Part shown: in pieces, positions 24,764 to 38,358 of the stretch
Layout: the number at the start of each line of letters is the position of its first letter
How positions within the stretch are numbered: position 1 is the stretch's first letter
Assembly: GCF_021155775.2 (NCBI RefSeq)
Contig: NC_060233.1
Span: 42,635,609 to 42,699,608, forward strand
Reading direction: 5' to 3'
Length of the DNA stretch: 64,000 nt
From: Neodiprion pinetum
Taxonomy: Eukaryota; Arthropoda; Insecta; Hymenoptera; Diprionidae
The notes under the pieces: generated by a model
The model's input: the letters and a program-made list of their open reading frames with translations, nothing else
The model's database searches: none
Told to the model about the DNA's origin: nothing
Position numbers and translations under genes: made by a program

Positions 24764-27700
24764 TAAAAAAAAAAAAAAAACGTACAGCTCTTCGTTGGTT
24801 CTTGACGTTGCGCACATTTCCGGACCAACGTTCTCATTGGAAATTTTTGCAAGAAAAAAAAAAATGTAGGCAGAAAAAGGCGGCTTTGATTCAAAGTAAA
24901 AGAAGATATTCACTACTGATCTCAGTGCAACTCTGAGAATTGTGGTTCGGAAAACAGAAGTATGAACGAAAGCTGGTATTTATTAAAACAGTAACTAGAA
25001 TCAAGGTGTCGTTAAGAATGCATATCAATCGAGGAACCTAACAGATGATGAGTAAAATATTGTTATGTGGATAGGCGTAAATAGCGCCGACAGAAAATTT
25101 CGGTGTCATTTTCTCAGAGGAGTGTAATTATCGTTGCAAAGATCATGAAAGGTTGTAGAGATCAGGGAAATAGCTGGGCTACTTTCTCTCCTCTCTGGCG
25201 GAATGGAGTGGCCAAATTTTAACCCAGTATGAAGAGAAATACAGGCTATCCAAATTCGGGCTAATATAATCGAACCCCTGATCACCGGGAGCCACGAATC
25301 ACGCTTAAAAAAAAGCCTGGAAAGTTGAACCCACCGCTCAGTTCCCGAGGGGATCGGGAATGCCGCGGATTCGGAACTCGGGGTCCCGGGACGGCTAATG
25401 CAGTATCTCGTTATTGCGGGCGTAAAGAGAGGAATAAAATTCGTTACTTTATACCGTTGAACGTTATGACTTTATAGCATCAACGATGGCTGGAAGTGTA
25501 ATTATCGTAAAGATCGATCGCCACATCGGCTCGAAACATAAAACGATAAATTCTCTTCCAACCCGCGAAGCTTCGTTGTAACTCCATCAATTTTTTTCCA
25601 ATTTTTCAACGCCTCCGCAAACAGGCGGGAAACATTTCTCTTTCTCTCTCGCTCTCTCTCACTCTCGCGTTTGAATGAGCCAGCGTCCGAGCCGGTGATT
25701 TCACGGGGCAAACAGCAACATTGTTCGGGGGAAAATTGGAAGTACCTTCAGTGGAATCCGCAGGTTGTTTCGTCGCTTCGACAACTTCTATGAACAGAAA
25801 CTTTGCTGCCTAGTCATGCGGCATATTTACCACGCAAGGCCTCCACTTGCCTCTCTGCCTTTCGTTTGTTCAGCCTCTTGCAGCTTCGAGAAGTGTCAAG
25901 TCCCGGGATTTAATCTCTTACCGTTACGCTTCCAAAATCATCAGCACCGAATCCAACGTATTTCGTGACAATTTGCCATTTCGCTCATTAGTCGAAGAGA
26001 CTCGATCCTTGACTTGAAAATAGACCGTGAAATATATTCAACCGTTTCGTGCTCGAGCGAGCTGATGAAAATGTCGTTGGAAATACCGCGGCACATTTAA
26101 TGATCGCTCTGGTTCCTGGGGAAAATCAAGCTCCGTACCCAGGCGGCAAAGGAAGGCTGATAACATCCAGCCGTTCGGTCGTTGCACGGCATAACTTAAG
26201 CGGTAAACTTAATCGTACGCTACACTACATTATTACACATATACGCAAGAAGCTGTGGGGCGTCATCGCGGCCCGTTGTTGTTAAACTTCTAGGTAGTTT
26301 AATAACATCAGGCGAGATTTCCAGAGATGAGAGTGTATGTTCCGCAATATCCCCATACGTATACCATGCGTATACGCAGGTACACCTCTACTCGCGATCC
26401 AAGACGACGTCTTTGCGATAATTTCCCGCCCGAGGACAAGTCGCTCAAAAATTCAACTACTACACGTGTCTTCTCCCTTTACATTTTTTTATCAAGTATG
26501 TGTTTGAATTTTCCTCGGGCAATAAAACGAAACTAAAATTCACCTCAGCTTCCCCAATTTTCCTCAACTATGGCCTATCCCAGATCATGGCCAATCGTAA
26601 AATGCGGTAAAGACAAGAAAGGGAAGAAGAAAATAACGGGCTCTGTCTTCGCGGGCTGGAAACGCTCGGCGAATAGATACAGCCGGGTGTATGTATAATA
26701 TCAGTGAAATTTTATGGTAAACAGCTGCCTCCGTGCGGCCTCCTTTCTGGTCTCAACGATCGCTTCGCTGATAAACGAGCCACGTTTACATACATATACA
26801 TATAAGCTGATAAAACATACTTTGACAAACAAATCTTTGGCACTTCGGATACATTTTATTAGACCAATGGTACGGAGTAGTTTACTCACCGCACCGACGT
26901 ACGCCTTTTGTTTCAAATTGATAAAACACTTACGATTAGCGATACTTTGGAAATTCGAATGAAAATTGCGCGAATATGTTGGAAGAAGCTGAGAGCGCAA
27001 ATGTATGTTTCAATGAGCACGTGAAAGTTGCAAATTTGATGTAACCGTCGGGAGTTAAAAGCGTCGTAAATTTTGGCAACGTTCGAGAGAGCGAAGGGCG
27101 TAGCTACGCAAGGCAGAGCGGCCTACCTTTGGCTGAAACGAGCACTCATTTACACGAGGGCTTCTGCCCTTCTCCCCTCCCGCCGTTTACCGCATGTTTC
27201 CTTTTTCTCCCTAAGAAGATAACTCCTCCGGGAGAGAGACGCGGGCAAATGGCAGAGGTGGAACACTCGCGGCTCTCGAGAAATCGAAGTTTGATGGATC
27301 ACGCGAGGGTGCCGCAAATCATCGACTCACGTTCTCCGACTGAATTTCGGGAGTGACGACGGCTTACCATTTTCAATGATTTAGAGTTTCAATGATTTCG
27401 CGTCGTTTCGAGTGACTCGATCTAAGAGTCTTCGCATGAACGTAATGGAATTTTGATCGCTTCGTCTTATCTCACGCGCGACTTCGAAAGATCAGCTTCG
27501 GTATTTTTTGCGGCTTTTCAGGCCTGAATACTTTTTGTATCGTTATCGGAATCGATTTGTAGCTGCCTTTTCCACTGGTTAGCATCCCTGCAACTCGAAA
27601 AATGTAGACGGAAATTCGTTTAATCGACTGCTGCGAAAATGCGACGAGATATTTTCGTCATTCTGGGATGTCTTGGAAATGTTTCGTCACAGCGACTGAT

Positions 27701-30700
27701 ACATAAGTCCTTTGTCATTGTTTGATGTTGTATTCAATTTATCCACACGAATCAATTAGGTATATCTAAACGATGATTGATCATAAGTTTCAATAATTGG
27801 TAAATCGTGTTGCAATCTTTATAAACTAAGAAGCATATTTTTTCCATGCACAATGTTGTAATTTACCCAATTTCTTACTGTTATTTTTTTTTTTTTTCTA
27901 TATCAACACAGCGTTTGGCGGGTTGTATATTAAACCTTATGAAAATTCTTCGGCACAAACTAAATGTTTTGGTTATAAAAATTAATTACTTTTCTGTCTG
28001 CAATATTCGGACTGTAACTTGATCCTAGAATGATCCTGGCCGTGAAATCAGCACCACTATAAATTTCCCATAACAAACAAGGAAGACGCACGTATGGATA
28101 CAAGTGCCCAAGACTGGGACAGGGTAAACAAAAACAACGACTAATCAGCACAAAGCGCGAGGGGTTCACGCTCCGTTTAACATTCCACTGGCCTTAAATC
28201 TTTTTATTCTTAACGCAGAGTCACCGTCTACGTAAGATGCACTGCGCACGTTGGAATATAAAAAAAGGTAATAAGTTTGCATCGACGCATCGAACCGGAC
28301 CGAAACTCGGTGTAAAACATTGTTCATCGCTGCGAGCAACCGATTTTTAATACGAGAGGGGTGATGAGAGTAACAATAACAATAACAATGATAACGATTT
28401 GAGAGGAATGAAAATTGAAAAATTAACCGGGCGTAACCCAGGCGTAAAAGGTTCCGGGGAACAGCCAATTTTGCGCTAATTGTGTATTTAGTACAAGGAA
28501 CCCTCCGGCAGATAACTTTCTATCCGGCATTAATTAGAGCCGAGGTGGGAGCTACGGGATATTTGCTATTTTCAAATAAATTACAACTTTACAACCAATT
28601 ATTTCAGACGCTTTACAAGATGTAATACAGAGGGGCACGCGGGCGAAAGAAAGTTTGCAAATGGGGTAAATTTGAGCGAGCTCTCATTTCCCCCTCACTT
28701 TTAAATATAGTAAATTGGTACCGGGAACTTGGATTACGGCTCCTGTGAAGAAAAAAATTAATCCGGCGAAACGACGATTTCAGCCATTACCACTGGGTTA
28801 AAAATTAAGGATCAACGAATTCCGCAACGGCGTTAACGCGAGAATTCAAAGCACGCAGGGTGAAATGTCCGGGGTAAGTTAAGTTCATCCGAACTGCCGA
28901 CCTCGAGTCGCGACGCAACATTTTAATACACCGGACGAAAAATCTGATGCATTCTAATAAAGGCGCTAAATGAAGAACGGGACCGGCGACTGCCGTGCTT
29001 GCATACGGTACACAGCTGTGATATTAAATACTAAGGCAACGCGAAACTCCGCGGAAATTACAACTGCGTTGTTTCACAATATAACTTTCGGAACAACGTC
29101 GCGAGCGTCGGGGAGCTAAATGCAATTCATGTATGTAATTCCGTGCACGTTACTTATTTTATCTGTTTTATTCCACTCTCTCGGCCCGCTTGTATAATGG
29201 AAGAGAATTATCACGGTATTTCTGTCACAGTGCTCCAGCGTATTTCGATACAATAGGCTTACTACATTTCACCAATTAGCGAAGTAGAAACATAATTCCG
29301 AACGAACGAAGTCTGCGTTATTGAAACTGCGAAGGAAAGACGAAAATAACGTTCCTGATTGCCTAATTTGGTGTCATTCGGGATTTCGCAAGCAATTGAA
29401 CGAGAGAGATATAATTTATATTAACACAAGTAATTTTAGGAAATTATTTGATGCAACATGTATAACAAGTACGGAAAAAGCTCCGAAATTATCTCACAAA
29501 AGTTGCGGCAATTGCGGTAAAAACTCTTTTATCTCATACGTAGAGAAAAGTTACTTTGGACTAAGAGTCTTCTTTTTCAGTATGCTATACAGAGGTACGG
29601 AATTCACGTATTTCTGTTTGCACTCTCTGAATATTTAAAATCAGCAATACCAAATTCCAAGCACTCAATCATTTCAACTACAGATGCAATTAAATTGTCC
29701 AGTGGCTGATATCGGAACATTCATCATGCAACGCGACTGCAGTTATCGGACTCCCCGGCAATTTATCTCGCGGATATTCAGACGCAACAATCATGTCAAA
29801 TGAATAATTGCGAATTGGGTTGTTTGAATGAAATTGTAGGGTTCGCTAATTTTCTCTACTGCAAAAATGAAAAAAAAAAACATTCTCTCTCGATCAGGAC
29901 AATTACAAGTAACGAAAATTCAACAGTTTTTAATTACAGTGACACGAATAAAAACATGAAAAATAAGAGAGTATTCGCGATTGAAAATCGTACCGATATC
30001 ATTGAAGGATGTGGTTTATTCTCATCCCAGTCACCCCTGAAATTGAGTGATCGATGTCCGCAGAGAATGGAATTGTATTGTGAGACGGAAGCCCGGTGAT
30101 ACATTTGAAATTATTTGTTCGCGATACGCCGGACTCGTCGACAACACGGCCATCTCTACACCGACGCCCATTGCTTTCGAAGACAGACGTAAAATAGACG
30201 TAAAACGAACGTAACAATTTATGGGATTCCGAGTGAGCGCCGTTGGAAGCGGGGGAACGCCGACGCGTCTATACATCCAGATACATACGTATAATACTCT
30301 CTGTATTTACATTTTCCACGGTAATCCGGCTCCGTTTCCGTCGCCGCAAATATGCCGATTTATTCGGCCAAAGTTCGCGGAGCCCGATCTGTCATCTTTG
30401 AACAAGGAAAGATTCTCCCCCCGTCAATTCTCGTTCAAATTATAATATATTTCGCAAAGCGGCGAAAGAACTTCCGCCAATCATCCATCCGAACAATCCA
30501 TTCTCGCCAGTCATTTATCATGACAAATTTATCCCCAACACTCGCACATCACCATCCCACAGCTCGTAAAATACTCACGAAGACTGCCCTCATGAAAAAT
30601 AGAAGACCCGCATACGTGTGTATATTATTTATATTATAAGTATATGTGTACATAAAACTCTGAAACTTTTATCCGAAAATTCTCACACTTTGTCCGGACT

Positions 30701-33700
30701 TTCCGAACGCCGGGCAACTTTCCAGACCGTGGCAGTGCGAAAAGGCGGCCGGCGCGGCGGGATAAACGATGAAATATTGATAATACACGCTGCAGGAGCG
30801 CGCTGCGGACCCGGTGAGGGTTTTTTGTTTTAAAAACTGCTTAATGAACACTCCGTGTCTTTGATAAGGCAGACATTATTACACTCGTGGAGACTATCTA
30901 CTTTAAAAGGTCAGAGGTAATAGCAGCAAGGCTGCAGGCGTTGGAGTTTCAAAGAAGAAAATTTATTTATTACCTTCACTTCATCTTCTCCCAAGATTCC
31001 GTATCCATTTTTTTGACTCAATGATGCCCAACCAAACGAATCATCGTGAGATGAATTTTAAAAAATCAACTCGCCACGTCACGTGTAATAATATCGTGAT
31101 ATTACATCCAATATCTTTTACTATACGCGAATGAAAAACACAGCACAGCGATATGATCACGGAATATAATTTCTTCCCCGCAAGATTTCTTACCCGATTT
31201 ACTAGCTGTTCAAAGAACAGAAAACAAGAAAACAAAAAAAAAAAAAAAAAAACAAGGAAATAACTCGTACTCGGTATCACTATCAAAAACTATTGCCCCG
31301 CAATTTTTCTTCCTCTATTTGCCGGCCGATTTCCGAACCGTAATCTGCGGCTTCCGAACCGCGGAATTTCAAGCACCAACCGGCCACGAGTGGATGCGCG
31401 CGAATACTGAACCGACTTGTAGCGTCGGGACGCCGGGCGTCGAGCCGGCAGCTTAGAGCGATTCACCCCTCGCAGCATCCCTTCGGGCCACGCGCATTCT
31501 CGTTTTGCAAGGGAGGCCGGAAAGTTTTCGACTCGACTCGCGATGCAGGCGAAGGTGAATCCGACAGCGGAGCGACAGCCGCCTGGCCTCGTCGACGTTC
31601 GTCTCGTCCGAATTCCGCGGTGATTATCGGCTCGATTAACTCGATTCACCCCCTCTGCGAATAAATTATAAATTCTCAACGCTTGTTAGGCGCCTGCGGC
31701 GAACAGCCGCGTTTTCGCAACCGCGTTTCTCGCCGCTCGACAGCTGTCTGTACCATTAATTCGACGAAATTGCTTCGAATAACCTGCCGCGTAACGAAGC
31801 TCGAAAATTGAAATTTCGTAGGTATGTTAAATGTAACGCATACGTGCGGCCGATACCGTTTTCTCCGATGTTTCGTGGGTTTGATCTGACAAATATCGGT
31901 GGTTGGTATATCTGAGGAATAAACAAACACACCTCGTGATCGGACGTTGTTCACCCGCGAGGGAGGAAGAGAAAATTACGTTGTACGTACGGAGGGTCGA
32001 AGATTTTTACTAGGATTTGAATTAAACGTAGTTTGAGGAAAACTCTGGATTAATAAATATATTGCTCGACGGAGAAAAAGTCTCGATAAAAATCGATCTC
32101 GAGCGAATTCTCATCGTATGCAAATGATACGGAACTTTCCATCGGAAAGTTTTCGAGTAATTTCAAACTTCGTGCAGGCCGTTCACGCAAATGAAATATA
32201 AGAAATTTGGACGAAAGAAATACATTTTTACAGAAAATTCTTTCCCATTTTTCGATCGGTTGTGCACACCGCTTTGAAGTAACGCGTGATACCGTGAAAA
32301 AGGAACGAAGAACTGGAAGAAAAGGCTGTCTGTGAATTACGTGTACAACATTTACTCGCGAAAAGCAACCACAGCCACTCTGTTAATTGCTTGATTAATT
32401 GCATCAAAATCATAGACATGAATGTGGAAGAGCTGGCTTGACGAATATCGTAGAGAACGTATGTCGTTTTCAAAGCACAGTTAAATTAGTTTCCTTTGTT
32501 CCGTAAGCTGCATTCTACGTAAATGTGAGTTTAATTTATATTCACGTGCAAATGTCTGGAACGAAGTTAGTACAAAAAGGAGCTAACTGTTCGAAATACG
32601 AATCACAAAAACTACATGCAATGGCATTGCCGTTCGTAAAATAAAGCAAATGCGTCGTATTTTCAGAATTGGTAAAAATCGAAAAAATGGATTTTACTTC
32701 TCCTTTTCTGATTTCTGCTTCGCTGAGGAAATTGCAGGTAGCTGGTAGTGGAATTTGAAGGATTTCCACAGATTTTCAGCGTGATCGCGTTTTTCTCTTC
32801 ACGCGGTTCCAGCACCTTAAGGGCGAGTTCGTCGTTACGTGCGATTCGAGTCAAGGGCTGTTCTGCAGAAGGTTGAAGACTTGCGCGTCGAATTCGAGAG
32901 TAGGTAGGTATGTACCTGCTTGCCCCGCTCTGCGAGCACAGGCAAATTGGGACAAAGTTTGGAGACTGACGCTGACGGAGCCAAGGATATATAAGTTTAA
33001 TTGTACACCACAAACGCGAAGGTGTGGCCTCGGCTTATGGAGATGAGGCAACGGCCGGAATAAACGCCGGGATTCCGCTGCGACCGCGAGAAACGGTCGC
33101 CGAAAATCTGTTTGCAACGGGGTGGGAAAAGGGTGGAAGCAGCGAGCAGAAGGTGGAAAAAGAAGGAAAACTGCCGGGCAGGAAAAAAGTTGGCGGACAA
33201 AGTGGCTTCGTATGCTTAGATGCGTGGACGTGGAAATAAAAGGTCAATTTCTTTTGCATGAACGTAAAGAATAAGCCTAAATGAAAATGCTGTACCGAAT
33301 CAGCGAAACTCTGATACCGATTTAACGAGCTTTTTTCGAATAAGTCCATCCACGCGAAAGATGTAAAATTGTCAGCAGTAAGTAACGAAAATCAAACAGC
33401 AAGCCGACGAACGATCTGAGACGTATTTTTGATTCGACAAATATTGATATACGATATAATGGAAACGGGAAGTCGCAGGGTTTTCACTTTTTTAAGATAA
33501 ATTCTGGCAAATGTTCGACAATTCGAACGAACGATTTTCTTCGCTCAGTGCTTCGAAATTCCAAAAGCATGTTCACCGTGATTTCAGGTCGCCTTGAAAT
33601 TAATTTTTTTCTCATCGTACGGATATAGGGAATTGGAAGAAGAATCGTTTAAACAAGTTATTTGGAAATTGGGGAGATTATGTTTACATAATTTGGATCA

Positions 33701-35150
33701 TTGATGATAAATACTCGCATGCTTTTCTGTTTTAAATGCCTTTACGTTCAAACTATCAGGAATGGTTCATCGAAACATATGAGGCATAGAGAGGATGAAT
33801 TGGGTCATTGGTGTGGAAAGATCCTTGCAACACGAATTCTTTTCCAAACTTTTTTTTTTATTTATTCATTTTTTTTTTTTCTCAGCACTTGAAGGAAAGT
33901 TTGATTTAAGAAGAAACGGCGTTATTTCTGACAGTTCGTGAGATTAACGTTAAGTAACCTGCGCTCAACGAAACAGTGCGAAAAATCAAGTTATTCGAAA
34001 GTGCGCATGCGCGAAAGAAAGCTTCAACGTACGAAATCGACCACTTCAGTCGTGCGCAAACGCCAGTGTCGTTTCACCGAATTTTTCGGAAGTGGGACTT
34101 TACTCAAGCTCCACAGGCTTCGAACATCGAACTCTCCATGCAAATGGTGAAAAAACTCTGTTTTTAATGTACCACTGGTTAAATTTTTTCATCTTGTTCC
34201 ACGTTTGAAAGGATAACGAGATACTGCAAATAAATCACGCGTGTCGTAAGTGAACTGTAACGGCTGATCAAACATAAATCGTGAAAATCCGTTGGGTTTA
34301 CCCCCGATTTAAATGATAGTCTCGATGGAGGCGTAACACAAGGTTCGTGTAGACATTTCGTCGGTTTAAAAGAATTTTTTATTGACTTTATTGCTGGACA
34401 AACAGAGGCCAGAACAAACTCAACACAGATAATCGCGCATTTGCAGCTAGTCAAACAAAAAGGTAATACTTTGAAACTCTGTTCAACACCTTTCGGAGGA
34501 CATACACCAGAGTATTTTGTTTATCCTCATGTTACATGTCTAGCGTGTTATTTATAGTACCTCTAAAGCATCACCCGTGCAAATCTTCATCCACGTGTGA
34601 AGATTTCAAATGAAAAACATCACAGCTGCCTTCAATACAGTTGCAAATATTGCCAAACAAATATTTCACACCCATAATCAGAACGAATATAATAAAGAAC
34701 AGTACAGAAGAATTAGCGCTCAACCAATTTTCCTACGCGTTTATTAATGTTAGTTTTGGTTCTTGACCGCATCTGTTCCGTCGTTCGCAACATCTGACAT
34801 ACGTTTGATTATCGCACTTGCTGAAGAAAGCTCGAATGAATCCTTGTGCGACTGAGAATTAATATCACATCGCATTTGCCGTTTTCAAAACCAGGAGCCG
34901 TGATACTTGACTCGAATTTTTACTTTCGCTGTCCACGCTGACGTTGGATCTGTACGTTTCTTAGATCAAAGCCATTGTTGCGACGTGCTGGAAATTGGCG
35001 AGTCTAATAATATTCAGCATTTTTCCCTGTCTTTAGTCCCATGCGAAATGATATGTTCAAAATAACAATCAAGACTAATAAAAACTGGAAATTAGGTATT
35101 TTTTGAGTCGGATGAGGTGTCGTAAAAAGACTAAATTTGCAGAAAGCGTA
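24764..35150. other. Gene-free stretch
   Basis: About 10 kb between the Helitron-like element and the yellow/MRJP cluster. A poly(A) run follows the element directly (about 24765-24781), a CT-rich microsatellite lies near 25636-25671, and a 19-base A run lies at 31234-31252. No open frame shows a recognisable domain or splice structure. Confidence 0.5.
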
Positions 35151-35152
35151 AC

Positions 35153-35158
35153 TTTATT
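35153..35158 (-). terminator. Poly(A) signal of Y1
   Basis: The minus strand reads AATAAA about 175 nt past the Y1 stop. Y2 has the same signal at an equivalent distance (41461-41456), which supports it. Confidence 0.65.
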
Positions 35159-35332
35159 CAATATCTATTTCAAACAAGCAGAAGCACAACGCTCCTGATG
35201 AATAGAAAGTAGAAATAGGGAAAAATAAGATTATACAATACAGTTGACAACGAAGATTACGATGGTCAATGGATCGCCAATTGAAACGTGTCACATTGGA
35301 AATTAAACTACGGCGAAGAAAATCCACGCGTA

Positions 35333-37074
35333 TCAGCCGTCGAACTCGAACATATACGTATCCTCGATGGTACGATTATAGCTTTGAGGATCCAATAGAT
35401 CGCACACCGTTCCGTCGATAAGGTAACCCACGTTGCCGTAGGAAATTGCGAAATTAACAACGTCCACGTCCACGCTTCTCAAATTGAATATTGTTTGTAG
35501 GCTGGTAAGTTGCCAGTATTCCTCGTCGGAAAAGTCGGTCTCACCGTCAGGCCCTTCACGGATTTTGGTGCCAATGGTGTATGTCTCGTAAGGATTTCCA
35601 GTAATATTAGTCTTGAACAATCAGAAATCATACGTTCACATTATGCTATTGAACTGGTATGTAGCCAATCCGTAGACTCTCGAGACTTGTTCTTAATCAG
35701 AAATTATGTCGACAGATTTTTCTCTGGTTAAACGATGAACAAAAGGGAATTCAACGGACTGATAATTTACTGGTTCAACCAGCTACTCACCCAAGTTACA
35801 TTCTGCCCTTCTGGGACTGAAGTGGGATACCGATCGTTCCAGCAGGAACAATTCGGCCAGTAAGCATGACCGTCGATCAAGACGCCAGATTTGGTCATAA
35901 CCCTGCTAACTACCACATTCGTACCAGATGTGTAGTTGCTTTTGTACCATGTTAAATCACCGTCTTCGACCATCAGCTCAGACAGTCTGACTGCAAAATA
36001 GTCGTTGGAAAGCAAAGGGTTCAAAGTTACGTATATTTCCTCCACAAATGAAGGGGGCATTATGTCAATATTCGAAACTCCGTAATTATCGGTCTCAACC
36101 TGCGGAAGCTGGCTGGCGGTAGCTTGGGTCAAGTTCGGTGAGAATATAACGTCATTTTCCACCCGCCACATGTTGTCACCATCATAAACAACAACACCAT
36201 ATCCTTCTGGGTCTCCGATCAAAACCTGTGAGAGTTCAATTTTCTATAAATTCGAATTCAACGCCAACTCGTATCTCTAACGATTCCAGCGTAGATTCTG
36301 GTCTGCTAACCGTAACGTTTTCGCACGAGTCTCCCTCCGTTTTGACAGCTTGAATCTCGAGCCGCCCTCTACTCGTATTTGTGGAATGATGCGCCAAAGT
36401 AGATGGTATCTCTTCACGTAGCAATACTTCATCCGTCTCCGGATCGAACACTATTATCTGCGCATCACATACCTGCTCGGTCCCTATTTTCCCAGAGTCG
36501 ACGATCCACAGCCTGTCGCAATCGTCCGTCTGCGAATTCGCGAGGAAGATTAAGAACCAGACGGAACAACTTTCAAGTTGCCAGTCTTGACAATTCGTTG
36601 CATACTCACAGCTAGCCTGCTAACACTGGTGATCCCACTACAATCGTCCGACGTATGCCAATCCCAACTTGGGTAGGGCTCGAGCAATGGACCGCCATCG
36701 CCAGCTTCATTCGAAACCTTAACCAAACTGGCAGGATTATTGGCCTTTCTTGGAATCGAAACAAAAACGTAGTCGCCTAGAAGACCACCCATACTTTATC
36801 GTTAAACTTCCATGACACATTGGCAAAGGAATAACAGCAACGTTACACAGCTGGCTGCAGATAAGTCTCGCCAAATACTGTTATAAATACCTATGGGTTG
36901 CAAATCGGCTGGAATGGTAGTGCTGGCATTATACTGTCCAGCGCTGATCGCGTCCTCTTTGCTGGAATCGTTTGGCCAGACGTAGTCTAAGTACTTCCAC
37001 GTGTAGACGGTATCAAGTTCAACAGCTGACGTCCAGGCAGCAAATGCGAGTATCCCGGTCAGTATCAGATTCAT
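35333..37074 (-). CDS. Yellow/MRJP family secreted protein Y1, 427 aa
   Basis: This encodes a secreted six-bladed beta-propeller protein of the MRJP/yellow family; the specific role is unknown. Coding exons: 37074-36891, 36776-36610, 36529-36311, 36225-35791 and 35611-35333, with phases 1,0,0,0. The ATG at 37074 begins a clear signal peptide (MNLILTGILAFAAWTSA), followed by the family YTWKYLDYVW. Other hallmarks are DDCDRLWIVDSGKIG in the third coding exon, IGDPEGYGVVVYDG and the conserved CW pair late in the fourth. Many N-x-S/T sites suggest heavy glycosylation. The usual DG..G.ALSP motif is replaced by YGVSNIDIMPPSF, a divergence shared with Y2 and Y4. The exon 4 donor is weak (GTTAGC). 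A non-coding first exon lies upstream. The gene looks intact. Confidence 0.88.
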
Positions 37075-37327
37075 TTTGAACACAGCTGCTACTCTGAAAT
37101 TTCTAGAGTTCGATTATGAGGTCGACTAGAATATAGGATGTCAAACAGGTCTGTTCATCCTAGAAAACCTAGTTTGATTGCTTATCGAAATTCGGCTCAC
37201 CGTATGCAGTGCGAATGTAAAGTGGCGGTAATAATAATCCATGAGACGAATTGCACGATAATTATATTCAACTTCCATAGAATGGTTTTTGAATGTAATG
37301 CAATGTGAGGTATGATTTTGTACTTAC

Positions 37328-37434
37328 GTCGAACTGCAATCAAAGGTCTCTGAAAACTTTTTGGTTCTAACGTTCGTTCTAGTTCCCCCCAAAACAAATG
37401 TGTCTGATGCCTCGATATCACTTATATTTATATA
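37328..37434 (-). promoter_or_regulatory. Proximal promoter and non-coding exon 1 of Y1
   Basis: On the minus strand TATATAAATA starts at 37434. The motif TCGAGGCATCAGACAC follows, with a predicted start near 37405. The exon then runs to 37328 and ends in a GTAAGT donor (37327-37322). The acceptor TTTCAG lies just before 37093, giving a 234-bp 5'UTR intron. The same layout occurs at Y2 and Y4. Confidence 0.7.
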
Positions 37435-38252
37435 GTATGCAAGTTACATAGCAGCCTCTATTACCGTGTTTTAATGACTTCATCACGAATTCAGAAACGC
37501 ATAAGTTTAAAGTTATTTCATTTTTTGCGTTTTTCATTGCTACAAGCTTACTTGACAGCAATAAAACTCGCGACTTATACCTTTTAGAGCCATACTTTTA
37601 TTTTAATGACGTGATTCTGGTGTTATGTCAACACGCTGAATTCGAATAATTTTTTTTATTGCACTCTAATTTGTTATCGTGATCGAAAAAATGTTTTTAT
37701 AACGCATACACGAACTCCGCGTTTTTTTTATTTTTACCTATTATGCGGGGCTAGAGTGAGTGTTTTCAGACCGGTGGCTAAAGATAAGTAAAAAACACGC
37801 GTTAAAATGATTTTCAATATTTTCAAGAAAATTATCACACTTATAACATGTTTGAAATTGCGAACAAAAAAAAAAATATCTAAGCTCTGAAATGTAATTT
37901 TTTAGATTTTCCTAATAAAACTGATTAACAAATATCTACCCACTCTTTTTCTTTCTAATAAGTGAAACTCTTTTGAATAATCGGATAAGTACGTTGTTGC
38001 CGTGTCAGAAAATGGTGACATCAGTCCTGCTTAATATGCCAAGAAAACGAGAAAATCCGTAAATGCGTCACAAAAAATGTGGTGGGCACCTACTGCGATT
38101 GCTGATAAAAATTCGGCTGATCGCATGCCGTGAACATAATGTGGCGATGATAATAATCGATGGAATAAGTTGAATGATAATTGTATTCAACTCCCATAGA
38201 AACGTTTGCGGATAAAACAGAATATATATATGAAAGATGATTTTCTACTCAC

Positions 38253-38358
38253 GTCAAACTGCAATCAGTGGCCCTTGGAGACGTTCTATTGGTTTGAACG
38301 TTCGTTCTGGTTCCTTCTCAGAAGTGTGTCTGTTGCCTCGATGTCACTCGTATTTATA
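38253..38358 (-). promoter_or_regulatory. Second, distal copy of the yellow/MRJP promoter and exon 1
   Basis: The minus strand has TATAAATA at 38358-38351, the start motif TCGAGGCAACAGACAC with the predicted start near 38331, and a GTGAGT donor at 38252-38247. It closely matches the Y2 promoter and lies 0.9 kb upstream of the proximal Y1 promoter. It could be an alternative Y1 promoter or the remnant of a lost gene copy. Confidence 0.65.

Noticed and set aside
24643..24936. Frame of 97 residues across the GC-rich hairpins
   Set aside because: Arises from the Helitron terminal hairpins and the adjoining poly(A) run; not a gene.
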